A stretch of DNA of 64,000 nt from Kiloniellales bacterium (GCA_030066685.1 JASJBF010000028.1:37448-101447); one strand, 5' to 3'. Positions 1 through 7,707 are shown, counted from the first letter of the stretch. Notes: a model not told the origin generated them from the letters alone. Made by a program: numbers and translations.

Positions 1-108
1 TCGACCGGCGAGATCTTCCGCGATCCCCAGGACGCCTACACCAAGGCCCTGCTCGCCGCCGTGCCCGGCCGCCACTGGCTGCCGGCCCGCCAGGACGCGA
101 TCGCCTGA
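1..108 (+). CDS. C-terminal end of a peptide/nickel-type ABC transporter ATPase (partial)
   Basis: Only the last 35 residues are inside the window; the gene begins upstream. They read STGEIFRDPQDAYTKALLAAVP and then a short basic tail before a TGA stop. This matches the conserved end of the OppD/DppD/OppF class of ATPases (G-x-x-x-E-I-F-x-x-P-x-x-P-Y-T-x-x-L-L-x-A-x-P), which drive dipeptide, oligopeptide or nickel import from the cytoplasmic face. No nucleotide-binding motif is visible because those parts lie outside. The substrate cannot be told from this fragment. Confidence 0.7.
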   Translation, partial: STGEIFRDPQDAYTKALLAAVPGRHWLPARQDAIA

Positions 109-144
109 CCGCGCCACGCCGCGGCGCCGTACCGCGGTCGGCCG

Positions 145-849
145 TTAGGTGCCGGTCGGCGCCGCGGTGTCGGTTTGGCCGAAGAGGATCTTCTTGGCTT
201 CTTCGTCGACGGTCTCCCGGGTCCGGTAGGGCTCGCCCGCCGCGTAGGCCCGAACGGTTGCCGGGCGCGCGCGGATCGCCTCGAACCAGCGCTTGAGATG
301 CGGGAAGTCCTCCAGGTTCTGGCCCTGGCGCTCGTGGGGTACGATCCAGGGATAGCAGGCCATGTCGGCGATGGAGTAGGCGCCGGCGACGAAGTCGCGC
401 TTGGCAAGGCGGCGATTGAGCACGTTGTAGAGCCGCGTCGTCTCCTTGACGTAGCGCTCGATGGCGTAAGTCAGCGTCTCCGGTGCGTAGACCTTGAAGT
501 GATGGTTCTGGCCGAGCATCGGCCCCAGGCCGCCCATCTGCCAGAACAGCCACTGCATGACCTCGGTCCGGCCGCGCAGGTCCGCCGGCAGGAAAAGGCC
601 GGTCTTCTCGGCCAGGTACTGCAGGATCGCGCCGGACTCGAAGACCGAGATCGGGTCCCCGCCGTCGGCGGGCTCGTGGTCGACGATCGCCGGCATGCGG
701 TTGTTGGGCGCGATCTTCAGGAAGTCCGGATCGAACTGGGCGCCGCGGCCGATGTCTATGGGCTTGATCTCGTAGGCGAGCCCGGCTTCCTCGAGGAACA
801 TCGTTATCTTGTGGCCGTTCGGCGTGGGCCAGTAGTAGAGATCGATCAT
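145..849 (-). CDS. yfcG: Glutathione S-transferase / disulfide-bond oxidoreductase, YfcG-like (Nu class)
   Basis: A 234-residue cytosolic GST-fold protein. It opens MIDLYYWPTPNGHKITMFLEE, nearly the same as the Escherichia coli YfcG N-terminus. The Thr9 and Asn11 positions that contact glutathione in YfcG are kept. The thioredoxin-like domain carries the cis-Pro region (NNRMPAIVDH) and FESGAI at the glutathione carboxyl site. The helical domain has the family block LFWQMGGLGPMLGQNHHF. Family members act mainly as glutathione-dependent disulfide reductases. The frame is open further upstream, but the homologous start is the ATG at 849. It stands alone, facing the ABC gene tail. Confidence 0.88.
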   Translation of the reverse strand: MIDLYYWPTPNGHKITMFLEEAGLAYEIKPIDIGRGAQFDPDFLKIAPNNRMPAIVDHEPADGGDPISVFESGAILQYLAEKTGLFLPADLRGRTEVMQWLFWQMGGLGPMLGQNHHFKVYAPETLTYAIERYVKETTRLYNVLNRRLAKRDFVAGAYSIADMACYPWIVPHERQGQNLEDFPHLKRWFEAIRARPATVRAYAAGEPYRTRETVDEEAKKILFGQTDTAAPTGT

Positions 850-1106
850 GGCGTTTGCTTTCCGTTGTCTGGTGATCCCCGCTCCGGCTTCGCAACCGCT
901 TTGCGAAGGACAGGGGCTCGGCGCCGGCCCGGCGAGGTTCTCCGGCATATGGGAAGCCCGGCCGTCGGGCTCAATCTGCAAGACTTCGCGGCCCGCCCGC
1001 CGCGGTCGCGGCGCGGAGCCTGTTGCAGGGCCGCGGCAGGGGCGCGAAACTTGACCGGCGGGCGTCAGCGTCCTGCGACCCGAAAAGCCCGGTGAAGGAG
1101 CATCAG

Positions 1107-1430
1107 ATGCTTCGCTTCGTCCTCGCGGCCGTGTTGTGTGCCGCGGCGGCCAATGACGCCGCTGCCGATCGGGAGGGCATTCTGCTCACCATCACGTCGT
1201 CGGCGCCGGGCACGACCTTCTCCGCCGTCTGCAGCGTTTCCAGTGGCGGGGCGCAGACGACCGAGGATTTCAGCGGCAGGGCGCCGGCATCCTTTCACTT
1301 CCAGGCCGACCGGGTGCACTGCGAGCTGTGGTCCGAAGGTCCGCTCAGGGTCCTTGCCGAAGGTCCGGGAGGCAACCGCTCCTTGAGCTCGACGTCGGGT
1401 GGGCGCATCGTGCTTTCGCTCTCGTTCTAG
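1107..1430 (+). CDS. Small secreted protein of unknown function
   Basis: A 107-residue protein. The ATG at 1107 follows a good ribosome site (GAAGGAG, about 6 nt upstream). The first 21 residues (MLRFVLAAVLCAAAANDAAAD) look like a cleavable Sec signal peptide. The mature part is about 85 residues, rich in Ser, Gly and Thr, with two cysteines (AVCSV and VHCEL) that could form a disulfide in the periplasm. I do not recognise the family. A beta-rich periplasmic domain is plausible from the alternating hydrophobic pattern, but that is inference. It converges on the GST gene at 1556. Confidence 0.6.
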   Translation: MLRFVLAAVLCAAAANDAAADREGILLTITSSAPGTTFSAVCSVSSGGAQTTEDFSGRAPASFHFQADRVHCELWSEGPLRVLAEGPGGNRSLSSTSGGRIVLSLSF

Positions 1431-1523
1431 ATCAAACGGCGTTCAATTGGACTCAATTGAGCGCAGATAATTTGATCTATTTCATATAGATAGAACAGCT
1501 CATCTGCGTTCGAATGAACGCAG
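1428..1523. repeat. Cluster of nested palindromes between convergent genes
   Basis: An AT-rich island in GC-rich surroundings. Arms TAGATCAAA (1428-1436) and TTTGATCTA (1471-1479) are exact inverted repeats. They enclose GCGTTCAATTG/CAATTGAGCGC (1439-1464, one mismatch). ATCTAT/ATAGAT follows (1475-1491), then CTGCGTTC-GAAT-GAACGCAG (1504-1523, perfect 8-bp stem). It begins at the stop codon of the upstream secreted protein and ends before the convergent GST stop, so a bidirectional terminator is the simplest reading. Confidence 0.5.
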
Positions 1524-1555
1524 GCTGCTCCAGCGATGCCGCTGGCCCGGTGGGA

Positions 1556-2251
1556 TCAGACCGGAAAGCCCTTCGCCTTGCCGGCAAGGCCGTCGTAGGC
1601 CTCCAGAAGCCGGCCGCGCCAGGCGTAGATCGGGTCGTCCGCGGCGACCAGGGCAAGCGGACAGACCGCCCGGGCCCATTGGAAGGCACCGAAGACGATG
1701 AAGTCGGCGAAGCTCGGCGTGGTGCCGCCGAGATAGGGTTGCAGCTTCACCGTGTCGCGCAGGGGCGCCAGCGCCTTGCCCAAGTTGGCGAGCTTCTCCT
1801 CGCGGCCGTCGGCGAAGGTCTCCAGAGTGCGGCCGAACAGCGCCTCGCGGCTTTCGCGGAAATAGGGCTGGTCCTTCTCGTGCAGGGCCTCGAAGAGCTC
1901 CGGCATGATGACTTGGACCACCGCCGGATGCAGGCTCCGCTGCGCCCAGTGCCGGATCATCAGGGCATGGGCGCGCGCTTGCGGCCCTTCGAAGAGCCGG
2001 GGCCTGTCGGGGTAGGCCTCGTCCAGGTACGTGGCGATCTGCCAGGATTCGTGAACCACCCGGTCGCCATCCCGGATCACCGGAACCTGGCCTTGGCCGG
2101 TCTCCGCGATGGCGTCCTTCTCGGTGAAGCGCCAGGGCAGGGTCTCGACCTCCAGGCCCTTGTGCGCCAGGGCCATCCGGACCCGCCAGCAGTGCGGGCT
2201 GAAGCGGCAGTCGTCGTCCTGGCCGGCCAGGTCGTAGAGTTGAATCGTCAC
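1556..2251 (-). CDS. Glutathione S-transferase family protein, beta-etherase (LigE)-like
   Basis: A 231-residue GST-fold protein. The GTG at 2251 is chosen because GGGAGGT lies 6-7 nt upstream and the product then starts at the thioredoxin-like domain (VTIQLYDLAGQDDDCRFSPH). Features shared with the LigE/LigF branch are the LYDL start, SPHCWRVRMALAHKG, VPVIRDGDRVVHESWQIATYLDEAYPDRP and LFEGP. In the C-terminal domain there are TLETFADGREEKL and LGGTTPSFADF. LigE-type enzymes cleave aryl-ether bonds in lignin dimers using glutathione. Many relatives have no known substrate, so the activity here is not claimed. Confidence 0.75.
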   Translation of the reverse strand: MTIQLYDLAGQDDDCRFSPHCWRVRMALAHKGLEVETLPWRFTEKDAIAETGQGQVPVIRDGDRVVHESWQIATYLDEAYPDRPRLFEGPQARAHALMIRHWAQRSLHPAVVQVIMPELFEALHEKDQPYFRESREALFGRTLETFADGREEKLANLGKALAPLRDTVKLQPYLGGTTPSFADFIVFGAFQWARAVCPLALVAADDPIYAWRGRLLEAYDGLAGKAKGFPV

Positions 2252-2343
2252 GGCGACACCTCCCGGCCCGCGTCGGAGCCGCGGCAGGCGGCACCTTCTT
2301 CGAGGGCCAGGTCTGTCTAGCCGATGCCGGGACCTTGGTGAAG

Positions 2344-2396
2344 AAAAACTCGCGCGGTGGCCGACGCTCCCCCTTGCCGACCGGCCACCGCGCGAG
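2344..2396 (-). terminator. Rho-independent terminator, minus strand
   Basis: A perfect 15-bp inverted repeat (arms 2349-2363 and 2382-2396, CTCGCGCGGTGGCCG and its complement) with an 18-nt loop. On the minus strand the stem is followed directly by TTTTT (2348-2344). This is the strongest intrinsic terminator in the window. It ends transcripts coming from the small gene at 2542-2667 before they reach the GST gene. Confidence 0.85.
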
Positions 2397-2507
2397 GCGA
2401 GACGCGCTTGGTCTTTCCTTGGGCGTTGTCCGATCCGATTGGACCGCTTCGCGATCAATCTGGCCGGACGTAACCTCCTGACTTCAAAGTGTCGGCGCGC
2501 GGCTCCA

Positions 2508-2531
2508 GGCCAGACGCGCACGCGTCTGGCC
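2508..2531. repeat. 11-bp GC-rich hairpin downstream of the small Flp-like gene
   Basis: Arms GGCCAGACGCG (2508-2518) and CGCGTCTGGCC (2521-2531) are exactly complementary with only CA between them. It begins 10 nt after the stop of the 2542-2667 gene on the minus strand. There is no T-tract, so it may protect the 3' end or slow polymerase rather than terminate by itself. Confidence 0.55.
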
Positions 2532-2541
2532 GGGACGTGCG

Positions 2542-2667
2542 CTAGACCTTGGAAAGCCAGTCGACGGCCACGAAGATCAACTCCAGGACCAGGGCGATGC
2601 CGAGGCCGATGTGGATGCCCGCGGCACCCTGCTCGTCGCGAAGAAACGCCTGTGCCGAAGTCTTCAT
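2542..2667 (-). CDS. 41-residue Flp/Fap pilin-like or small membrane peptide
   Basis: A short gene read from the sequence. ATG at 2667 is preceded by GAGGAAGG. The product starts MKTSAQAFLRDEQGAAGIHI, then has about 18 hydrophobic residues (GLGIALVLELIFVAVDW) and ends LSKV. The phase F-L-R-D-E-Q-G-A followed at once by one transmembrane helix is the layout of class IVb Flp prepilins (usually F-x-x-D-E-x-G-A-T-A-I-E-Y-G). The Glu5 region of mature Flp (AIEYG) is replaced by GIHIG, and the length is below the usual 50-60 residues. It may be a divergent pilin or an orphan membrane peptide. A hairpin and a strong terminator follow, and an AT-rich promoter region precedes it, so it looks like its own transcription unit. 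Confidence 0.5.
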   Translation of the reverse strand: MKTSAQAFLRDEQGAAGIHIGLGIALVLELIFVAVDWLSKV

Positions 2668-2689
2668 CCTTCCTCACCCCTGTCGCGAT

Positions 2690-2815
2690 TGGCTTTAACG
2701 AAGGGGTAATCTAAGTATAGGAGATCTAAAGGTCAACAAAAAATGAAAGTAAACATAAATAAAAATTTCGATATATTAATAGTTACCCGTGTATTCGACA
2801 GATCTTACCGGGCTC
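2690..2815. promoter_or_regulatory. AT-rich intergenic segment, likely promoter region
   Basis: About 120 nt of very AT-rich DNA (runs such as aaaaaatgaaagtaaac and aaaaatttcgatatattaat) in otherwise GC-rich DNA. It lies between the start of the 41-residue gene and the stop of the CBS gene. It probably holds the minus-strand promoter of the small gene. I cannot assign exact -35/-10 boxes with confidence. Confidence 0.4.
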
Positions 2816-3238
2816 TCAGGCGGCCTGGCCGCCGCCGGGCCGGGGGAAATAGGCCGCCAGGAACTCGCCGAAGCTGCGGCAGACGTCCATGGAGGTGAAG
2901 ACCCCGGCCAGGCGGCCCTTGCGGGTCACGATGGCCGAGCCGATGTGGCGCTCGGCCATGGTCAGCAGCACGTCCTCGATCGGATCCTCCAGGTCGACGA
3001 CGTAGGCGTCGGCGACGTAGGCGTCGCGCACCGTCAGCCGGGCCGCGTCGCCGCCCCGGCCCAGGGCGCTCATGATGTCGCGCTCCGAGATCACCCCGAC
3101 CAAGTTGTGCGCCTCGGTCACCGGCAGGTGACGGAAGTCATGCGCGCGCATCAGCGCCTGCGCCTCCTCCAGGGGCGCATCCACCTCGACGGAATGCGGA
3201 AAGGGGGTCATGGCGGACTTCAGCGTCGGCAGCTTCAT
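2816..3238 (-). CDS. CBS-domain pair protein
   Basis: A 140-residue protein made almost only of two CBS motifs in tandem, a Bateman module. Repeat one covers roughly residues 8-62 (MTPFPHSVEVDAPLEEAQ ... RHLPVTEAHNLVGVISERDIM). Repeat two covers roughly 73-128 (ADAYVVDLEDPIEDVLLTMAE ... GSAIVTRKGRLAGVFTSMDV). Such modules bind AMP, ATP, SAM or other adenosyl ligands and regulate partners. Free-standing two-CBS proteins often have no known partner. The stop lies beside the AT-rich segment. The start is 15 nt from the stop of the SDR gene, so the two are very likely co-transcribed. Confidence 0.85.
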   Translation of the reverse strand: MKLPTLKSAMTPFPHSVEVDAPLEEAQALMRAHDFRHLPVTEAHNLVGVISERDIMSALGRGGDAARLTVRDAYVADAYVVDLEDPIEDVLLTMAERHIGSAIVTRKGRLAGVFTSMDVCRSFGEFLAAYFPRPGGGQAA

Positions 3239-3253
3239 GGTTCGTCTCCCTTC

Positions 3254-4030
3254 TCAATAGGCGCTGGCGCCGCTGTCGACCGGGATCACCGCGCCGTTGA
3301 CCAGGCTCGCCTCGTCCGAGGCCAGGAAGCAGGCGACCTGGGCGACCTCGAAGGGCCGGCCGGTGCGGATCGGCCGCGCCGGGTCGGTGCCGTCGTCGTC
3401 GCCGGTCATGCCCATGGCCCGGGTCCGCTCGGTCAGGACCGCCCCAGGCGCGATGGCGTTCACCCGGATCCGGAGCGGTGCGCATTGCTTGGCCAGGGCC
3501 CGGGTCAGGGTCAGCACGCCGCCCTTGGCCGAGGTATAGGCGTCGGCGCCGCTGGTGCCCTTCATCGCCCGGATCGAGGTCGAGTTGATCACCGCGCCGG
3601 TCCCGGTGATCCCGTCGGAGCCCGCGACGCTGGCGGCGATCCGCGGGATCGCGAAGCGGCAGCAGAGGAAGCTGCCGTAGAGGTCGACGCCGATGGTGCG
3701 CCAGAACTCGTCAAGCGGGATCTCCAGGAGGCTGCCGTCGACCGCGGTCGCCCCGCCGGCGTTGTTGTAGAGGATCTCCAGCCCACCGAAGCGCTCGACC
3801 ACCTCCGCCACCGCGGCCTCGACCGCCTCCGGCCGGGTGATGTCGGCTTCGAGGAAGAGGGCCTCGCCGCCGGCCGCGCGGATCTCGGCCGCGACCCTCT
3901 CGCCGCCCTCGGCGTTGACGTCGAAGATCGCCACCTTGGCCCCGGCCTCGGCGAAGATCCCCGCCGCCGCCGCGCCGATTCCCGCCGCCCCGCCGGTGAT
4001 GATCGCGCGCCGTCCCGCAAGCTTGCCCAC
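3254..4030 (-). CDS. Short-chain dehydrogenase/reductase (SDR)
   Basis: A 258-residue classical SDR. The NAD(P)-binding glycine motif TGGAAGIG is at residues 12-19. NNAG is at 89-92. The catalytic set is Ser152, Tyr165 and Lys169 (in STSIRAMKGTSGADAYTSAK). Asp37 at the end of beta-2 (AIFDVN) suggests NAD rather than NADP. The C-terminus LVNGAVIPVDSGASAY is typical of the FabG-like branch. The substrate is unknown. It precedes the CBS gene in the same direction with a 15-nt gap, so the pair forms a two-gene operon. Confidence 0.88.
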   Translation of the reverse strand: MGKLAGRRAIITGGAAGIGAAAAGIFAEAGAKVAIFDVNAEGGERVAAEIRAAGGEALFLEADITRPEAVEAAVAEVVERFGGLEILYNNAGGATAVDGSLLEIPLDEFWRTIGVDLYGSFLCCRFAIPRIAASVAGSDGITGTGAVINSTSIRAMKGTSGADAYTSAKGGVLTLTRALAKQCAPLRIRVNAIAPGAVLTERTRAMGMTGDDDGTDPARPIRTGRPFEVAQVACFLASDEASLVNGAVIPVDSGASAY

Positions 4031-4283
4031 CGCGTTCCCTCTTACTTCGACCTCGTGGCTGCCGAAGGGTAGTCCTTGCGGCTCGGGATTTGTAGGCGGA
4101 ATCGCGGGCCGGCGCGCTTTCGCGGCCTTGGTTAAGAAGTTATTAACCTTGACCGGGCTAGTCAGTTTCTATCCACTGGCGGCGCGAATCGGATAGCTCC
4201 AGGCGTGCCCTGCTCCCGGCCACCTTCTCGGCGGCTTGCGCGCTTTTCCTTCTCAACGGCAGATCCAGGGGACGAGGGCCGCT

Positions 4284-5225
4284 ATGGCGGATCACTTCAC
4301 CGAGGTCGACTGGCCCGACGCGCACCTCGAGCGCAGGCGGGCCATCCTGAAGCGCCATCCCGCCGTCAAGGCGCTGATGGGCGCCAACCCCGCGACGGCG
4401 GGCTTCGTGTTCCTACTGGTCGGGCTGCAGATCGCGATCGCCGCCGGCCTGGGTATCCTCGACGCGCACTGGCTGCTGGTGGTCGCCCTGGCCTATGTCG
4501 TCGGCGCCTTTCCCAACCACGCGCTCTACGTCCTGATCCACGAGTGCACGCACAACCTGGTGTTCAAGCGGCATTGGCCCAACCAGGTCCTGGGCATCGT
4601 CTGCGACTTCGCCCTGGTGGTCCCGGGCGCCATGGCCTTCCGCAAGTATCATCTGCTGCACCACAAGCACATGGGCATCGAGGACCTGGACGCCGACCTG
4701 CCGACCCGCGGCGAGGCCCGACTGGTCGGCAAGGGGCGGGTCAAAAAGGCGCTCTGGATGCTCTTCTTCTCGCTGTCCCAGGCCCTGCGGCCGATGAAGA
4801 TCGTCGGCATCAGCCTCTGGGACCGCTGGGTCCTGGCCAACGCCGCCGCGGTCATCGCAGTCGACGTCCTGGTCCTGGTCTTCCTCGGCCCCAAGGCCCT
4901 GGTCTACCTGCTGCTCTCGACCTTCTTCGGGCTCGGCCTGCACCCCCTGGGCGGCCGCTGGATCCAGGAGCACTTCGTCACCGAGGCCGGGCAGGAGACC
5001 TACTCCTACTACGGCCCGCTCAACCGCCTCGCCTTCAACGTCGGCTACCACAACGAGCACCACGACTTCGCCAACGTGCCCTGGAACAACCTGCCCAGGC
5101 TCAAGGCCGCCGCGCCGGAGTTCTATGACTCCCTGGCCTCCTACCGCTCCTGGACCGGCGTCGTGGCGCGCTTCATCCTCGACCCGGCGCTTTCGACCTA
5201 CAGCCGCATCGTCCGCGCCGGCTGA
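4284..5225 (+). CDS. Fatty acid desaturase of the sphingolipid delta-4 desaturase (DEGS/DES) type
   Basis: A 313-residue membrane di-iron desaturase. The three histidine boxes are HECTH (86-90), HLLHH (123-127) and HNEHH (256-260). Beyond the boxes, the sequence matches the eukaryotic dihydroceramide delta-4 desaturase family closely. The N-terminal cap WPDAHLERRRAILKRHP (10-26) corresponds to the DES-specific N-terminal domain. The block GLGLHPLGGRWIQEHF, then QETYSYYGPLNRLAFNVGYHNEHHDFANVP, is nearly that of human DEGS1, and the end STYSRIVR matches its SPYSRM. Hydrophobic segments fall at about 40-58, 63-85, 102-118 and 183-219. By family, it would insert a double bond in a sphingoid base or ceramide; in a bacterium the substrate is open. 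No sphingolipid synthesis gene is adjacent. Confidence 0.85.
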   Translation: MADHFTEVDWPDAHLERRRAILKRHPAVKALMGANPATAGFVFLLVGLQIAIAAGLGILDAHWLLVVALAYVVGAFPNHALYVLIHECTHNLVFKRHWPNQVLGIVCDFALVVPGAMAFRKYHLLHHKHMGIEDLDADLPTRGEARLVGKGRVKKALWMLFFSLSQALRPMKIVGISLWDRWVLANAAAVIAVDVLVLVFLGPKALVYLLLSTFFGLGLHPLGGRWIQEHFVTEAGQETYSYYGPLNRLAFNVGYHNEHHDFANVPWNNLPRLKAAAPEFYDSLASYRSWTGVVARFILDPALSTYSRIVRAG

Positions 5226-5310
5226 ATGCCCGGCCGTGCCCGATTGATTCCCGGGCGGAGTCCCGCCTAGCCTTCCTGCGACGGTCTCCAAGTCGGTCAG
5301 GGAGGTGACG

Positions 5311-6315
5311 ATGTCCGAGGATCGCGATCTGCTCGCCCAGAAGGTCATGGTGGAGGGGCTCTACTGGTGGGGGGTGCCGACCCTCTTCCGCTGCCCTCAT
5401 GTCGAGGACCCGGCGGCCTGCGACATCGCCCTGGTTGGCGTGCCGCACAGCACCGGCAACGGCACCACGGAGCGCGACCAGCACCTGGGGCCGCGGGCGG
5501 TGCGCGACGTCTCGGCCCTGGGCCGGCGGGTCCACATGAAGTACCGGCTGGACCCCTGGGCGGCCTGCCGGATCCACGACCTGGGCGACGTGCCCCTGCC
5601 CGAGGGCAACGACAACGAGAAGTCGGTCGAACGCATGGTCGAGTTCTACCGGCGGATCGACGCCGCCGGCGCGCGGCCGGTCTCCATCGGCGGCGACCAT
5701 TCGATCACCGGCGGCATCCTGCAGGCCATCGCTGGCCCGGGCGCCAGGCTGACCGGGGGCGAGAAGGCGGTGCTGCTGCACTTCGACGCCCACACCGACG
5801 CCTATCACAACCTCGACCACTTCCTCGGCGCGGTGAAGTCGGCGGCGCACTGGGCCAGCTACCTGGTGCGCGACGGCCACGTCGACGCCACCCGCAGCGT
5901 CCAGATCGGCATCCGCGGCAACGTCCGCACCCTCGACTGGCTCGAGCCCAGCCACGAGCTGGGCTACGAGGTCATCACCATGGAGCGCTACCGCGCGCTG
6001 GGCCCAGCGCGCTGCAAGGAGATCATCGACCAACGGATCGGCGACGCCCCGCTCTACGTCACCTTCGACCTCGACTGCCTGGACCCGACGGTCGCCCCCG
6101 GCGTCGCCAACCTGGAGGCCGGGGTCGAGGGCTTCCGGATCGACGAGGTCATGGAGCTGCTGCAGTCGGTGCGCGGCAAGAACGTGATCGGCGGCGACGT
6201 GGCCTGCCTGATGCCGACCAAGGACCATCCGAACAAGATCACGGCGCACGTCGCGACCGCGGTGCTCTTCGAGATCGTCAGCCTGATCGCCGACCGCTTC
6301 CGGGCCGGGGCGTGA
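5311..6315 (+). CDS. speB: Ureohydrolase (agmatinase / guanidinobutyrase family)
   Basis: A 334-residue arginase-fold hydrolase that releases urea from a guanidino compound using two manganese ions. The metal ligands are all present: His130 in GGDHS (127-131), Asp159, His161 and Asp163 in HFDAHTD, and Asp253 and Asp255 in FDLDCLDP. The N-terminus GVPTLFRCPH and the block GTTERDQHLGPRAVRD resemble agmatinases and guanidinobutyrases more than arginases. The substrate cannot be set from sequence, so the symbol is tentative. GGAGG at 5301-5305 fits the ATG at 5311 (spacing 5) better than the GTG at 5305. Its stop touches the stop of the convergent EamA gene. Confidence 0.8.
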   Translation: MSEDRDLLAQKVMVEGLYWWGVPTLFRCPHVEDPAACDIALVGVPHSTGNGTTERDQHLGPRAVRDVSALGRRVHMKYRLDPWAACRIHDLGDVPLPEGNDNEKSVERMVEFYRRIDAAGARPVSIGGDHSITGGILQAIAGPGARLTGGEKAVLLHFDAHTDAYHNLDHFLGAVKSAAHWASYLVRDGHVDATRSVQIGIRGNVRTLDWLEPSHELGYEVITMERYRALGPARCKEIIDQRIGDAPLYVTFDLDCLDPTVAPGVANLEAGVEGFRIDEVMELLQSVRGKNVIGGDVACLMPTKDHPNKITAHVATAVLFEIVSLIADRFRAGA

Positions 6316-7212
6316 TCAGGCGGCGCGGCCGCGCCGCGCCTCGCGGTGGATGATGTAGAGGCCGCAGGCGACCAGCAGGCCGACACCCGGCCAGATCCCG
6401 GCGTCGGGCAGCTCCCGCCAGATCAGCCAGCCGAGGATCAGGCCCCAGATCAATACGGTGTAGTCGAAGGGCGCGACCGCCGCCGCCGGCGCGTGGCGAT
6501 AGGCCTGGACCATGAACAGCATGCCCAGGCTGCCGGCCACCCCCAGCCCGACGAAGAGCAGCCAGTCGCGCGGCGTCGGCAAGGTCCAGCCGAAGGGCAG
6601 CAGGGCCGCCGTGGCGAGCGCGCCGATGACCGCGGTCCAGAACAGGATCGCCGCCGAGGTCTCCGCGCGCGACAGCCGGCGCGACAGGATCATCACCAGG
6701 GCGTAGGCGAAGGCGGCGCCCAGGGGCAGCAGGGCCGCCGGCTGGAAGGCCGCGCTGCCGGGTCGCAGGATCGCCATCACCGCGACGAAGCCGACCAGGA
6801 TCGCGGCCCAGCGCCGCAGCCCGACCGTCTCGCCCAGCAGCGGCACCGAGAGGGCGGCGATGAAGACCGGCCCGGCGAAGGTGATGGCGAAGGCCTCGGC
6901 GAGGGGCATGAACTGCAGCCCGGTGAAGAACATGAATCCGGCGGCCAGGCCGCAGGCCGCCCGGATGCCGTGCAGCCGGAAGCGGGCCGTGTGCAGGGTC
7001 GCGATCCCGCCGTCGCGCCAGACCAGGGCGGCGATGAGAAAGAGGCCGAAGAAGTTCCGGAAGAACATGATCTGGATGACGCTGTAGCCCTCGCCCAGCA
7101 GCTTGGCGAGCGCGTCGAGCCCGGACACGCAGAACATGCCCAGGCAGGCGTAGGCGATCCCCAGGGGGATCCGCTCCTCCGTCGCCGCCTGGACCGTGGC
7201 TTCGGTCGCCAT
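6316..7212 (-). CDS. EamA-family (DMT superfamily) transporter
   Basis: A 298-residue inner-membrane protein with about ten predicted hydrophobic helices arranged as two EamA repeats of five. Typical EamA positions include FFRNFFGLFLIAALVW in repeat one, the loop PLAEAFAITFAGPVFIAALSVPLLGE at its end, and APFDYTVLIWGLILGWLIWRELPD at the end of repeat two. Family members export metabolites, amino acids or drugs; the cargo here is unknown. The stop (6316) directly adjoins the stop of the ureohydrolase gene, so the two transcripts collide. Confidence 0.85.
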   Translation of the reverse strand: MATEATVQAATEERIPLGIAYACLGMFCVSGLDALAKLLGEGYSVIQIMFFRNFFGLFLIAALVWRDGGIATLHTARFRLHGIRAACGLAAGFMFFTGLQFMPLAEAFAITFAGPVFIAALSVPLLGETVGLRRWAAILVGFVAVMAILRPGSAAFQPAALLPLGAAFAYALVMILSRRLSRAETSAAILFWTAVIGALATAALLPFGWTLPTPRDWLLFVGLGVAGSLGMLFMVQAYRHAPAAAVAPFDYTVLIWGLILGWLIWRELPDAGIWPGVGLLVACGLYIIHREARRGRAA

Positions 7213-7551
7213 GCCGCTTCGTCCCTCTCGCCTTCCCCGCCGCCCGGCGCCCGAGCCGGCAGCAAGCCCGCCGCGTCCGCCCGCGACCCATGGAACCGGC
7301 CTCGGTCGGACGCCTTGCCGTCGACGCCGAGTGCGTCGCTGCCAAATCGGGCGCCCCCGGGCACGCTTCGCGACCGCGGTGCGCGCGCCGGCGCACTTCG
7401 GCGCCCTGTATCCGGGCTTCGGGGGCTGCCCGCGAGGCTACTGTGAAGGCCCTCGGGGCGCAAGGACGCGGCGCCGGCCGGAGCGCGACGTAGAGCTTGC
7501 GCCCGTCTTCTTACTTGGCTGAGCCTTGAGGCTGTGGCGCCGAGACTGGAT
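7213..7551. other. Intergenic stretch without a supported gene
   Basis: About 340 nt between the EamA start and the tRNA. No open frame here has family similarity or a convincing ribosome site. The only structure seen is a GCTACTGTGAAGG motif (7437-7449) that recurs on the other side of the tRNA at 7643-7655, each copy followed by a similar GC-rich string ending GGGCGCAAG or GGGGCGCAAG. Confidence 0.5.
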
Positions 7552-7628
7552 TGGCGACCCCGGCAGGATTCGAACCTGCGACCTACAGATTAGGAATCTG
7601 CCGCTCTATCCAGCTGAGCTACGGGGCC
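7552..7628 (-). tRNA. tRNA-Arg (anticodon CCU)
   Basis: On the minus strand the gene reads GGCCCCGTAGCTCAGCTGGA at the 5' end. The acceptor arms GGCCCCG/CGGGGTC pair with one G-U. The anticodon stem GCAGA/TCTGT encloses the 7-nt loop TTCCTAA, giving anticodon CCT. The T arm has GGTTCGAATCC, and the 3' CCA is encoded (7552-7554). Length is 77 nt including CCA. It decodes AGG. Confidence 0.95.
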
Positions 7629-7707
7629 GCGTCGAGCGGGAAGCTACTGTGAAGGGCGCGCGGGCGCAAGCTCCGGCCCCGCCCGGCGCGCCCGGCCGGG
7701 GGTTCCG

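Noticed and set aside
5226..5310. Possible guanidine riboswitch before the ureohydrolase
   Set aside because: The gap of 85 nt shows no ykkC-type conserved motifs or paired stems.
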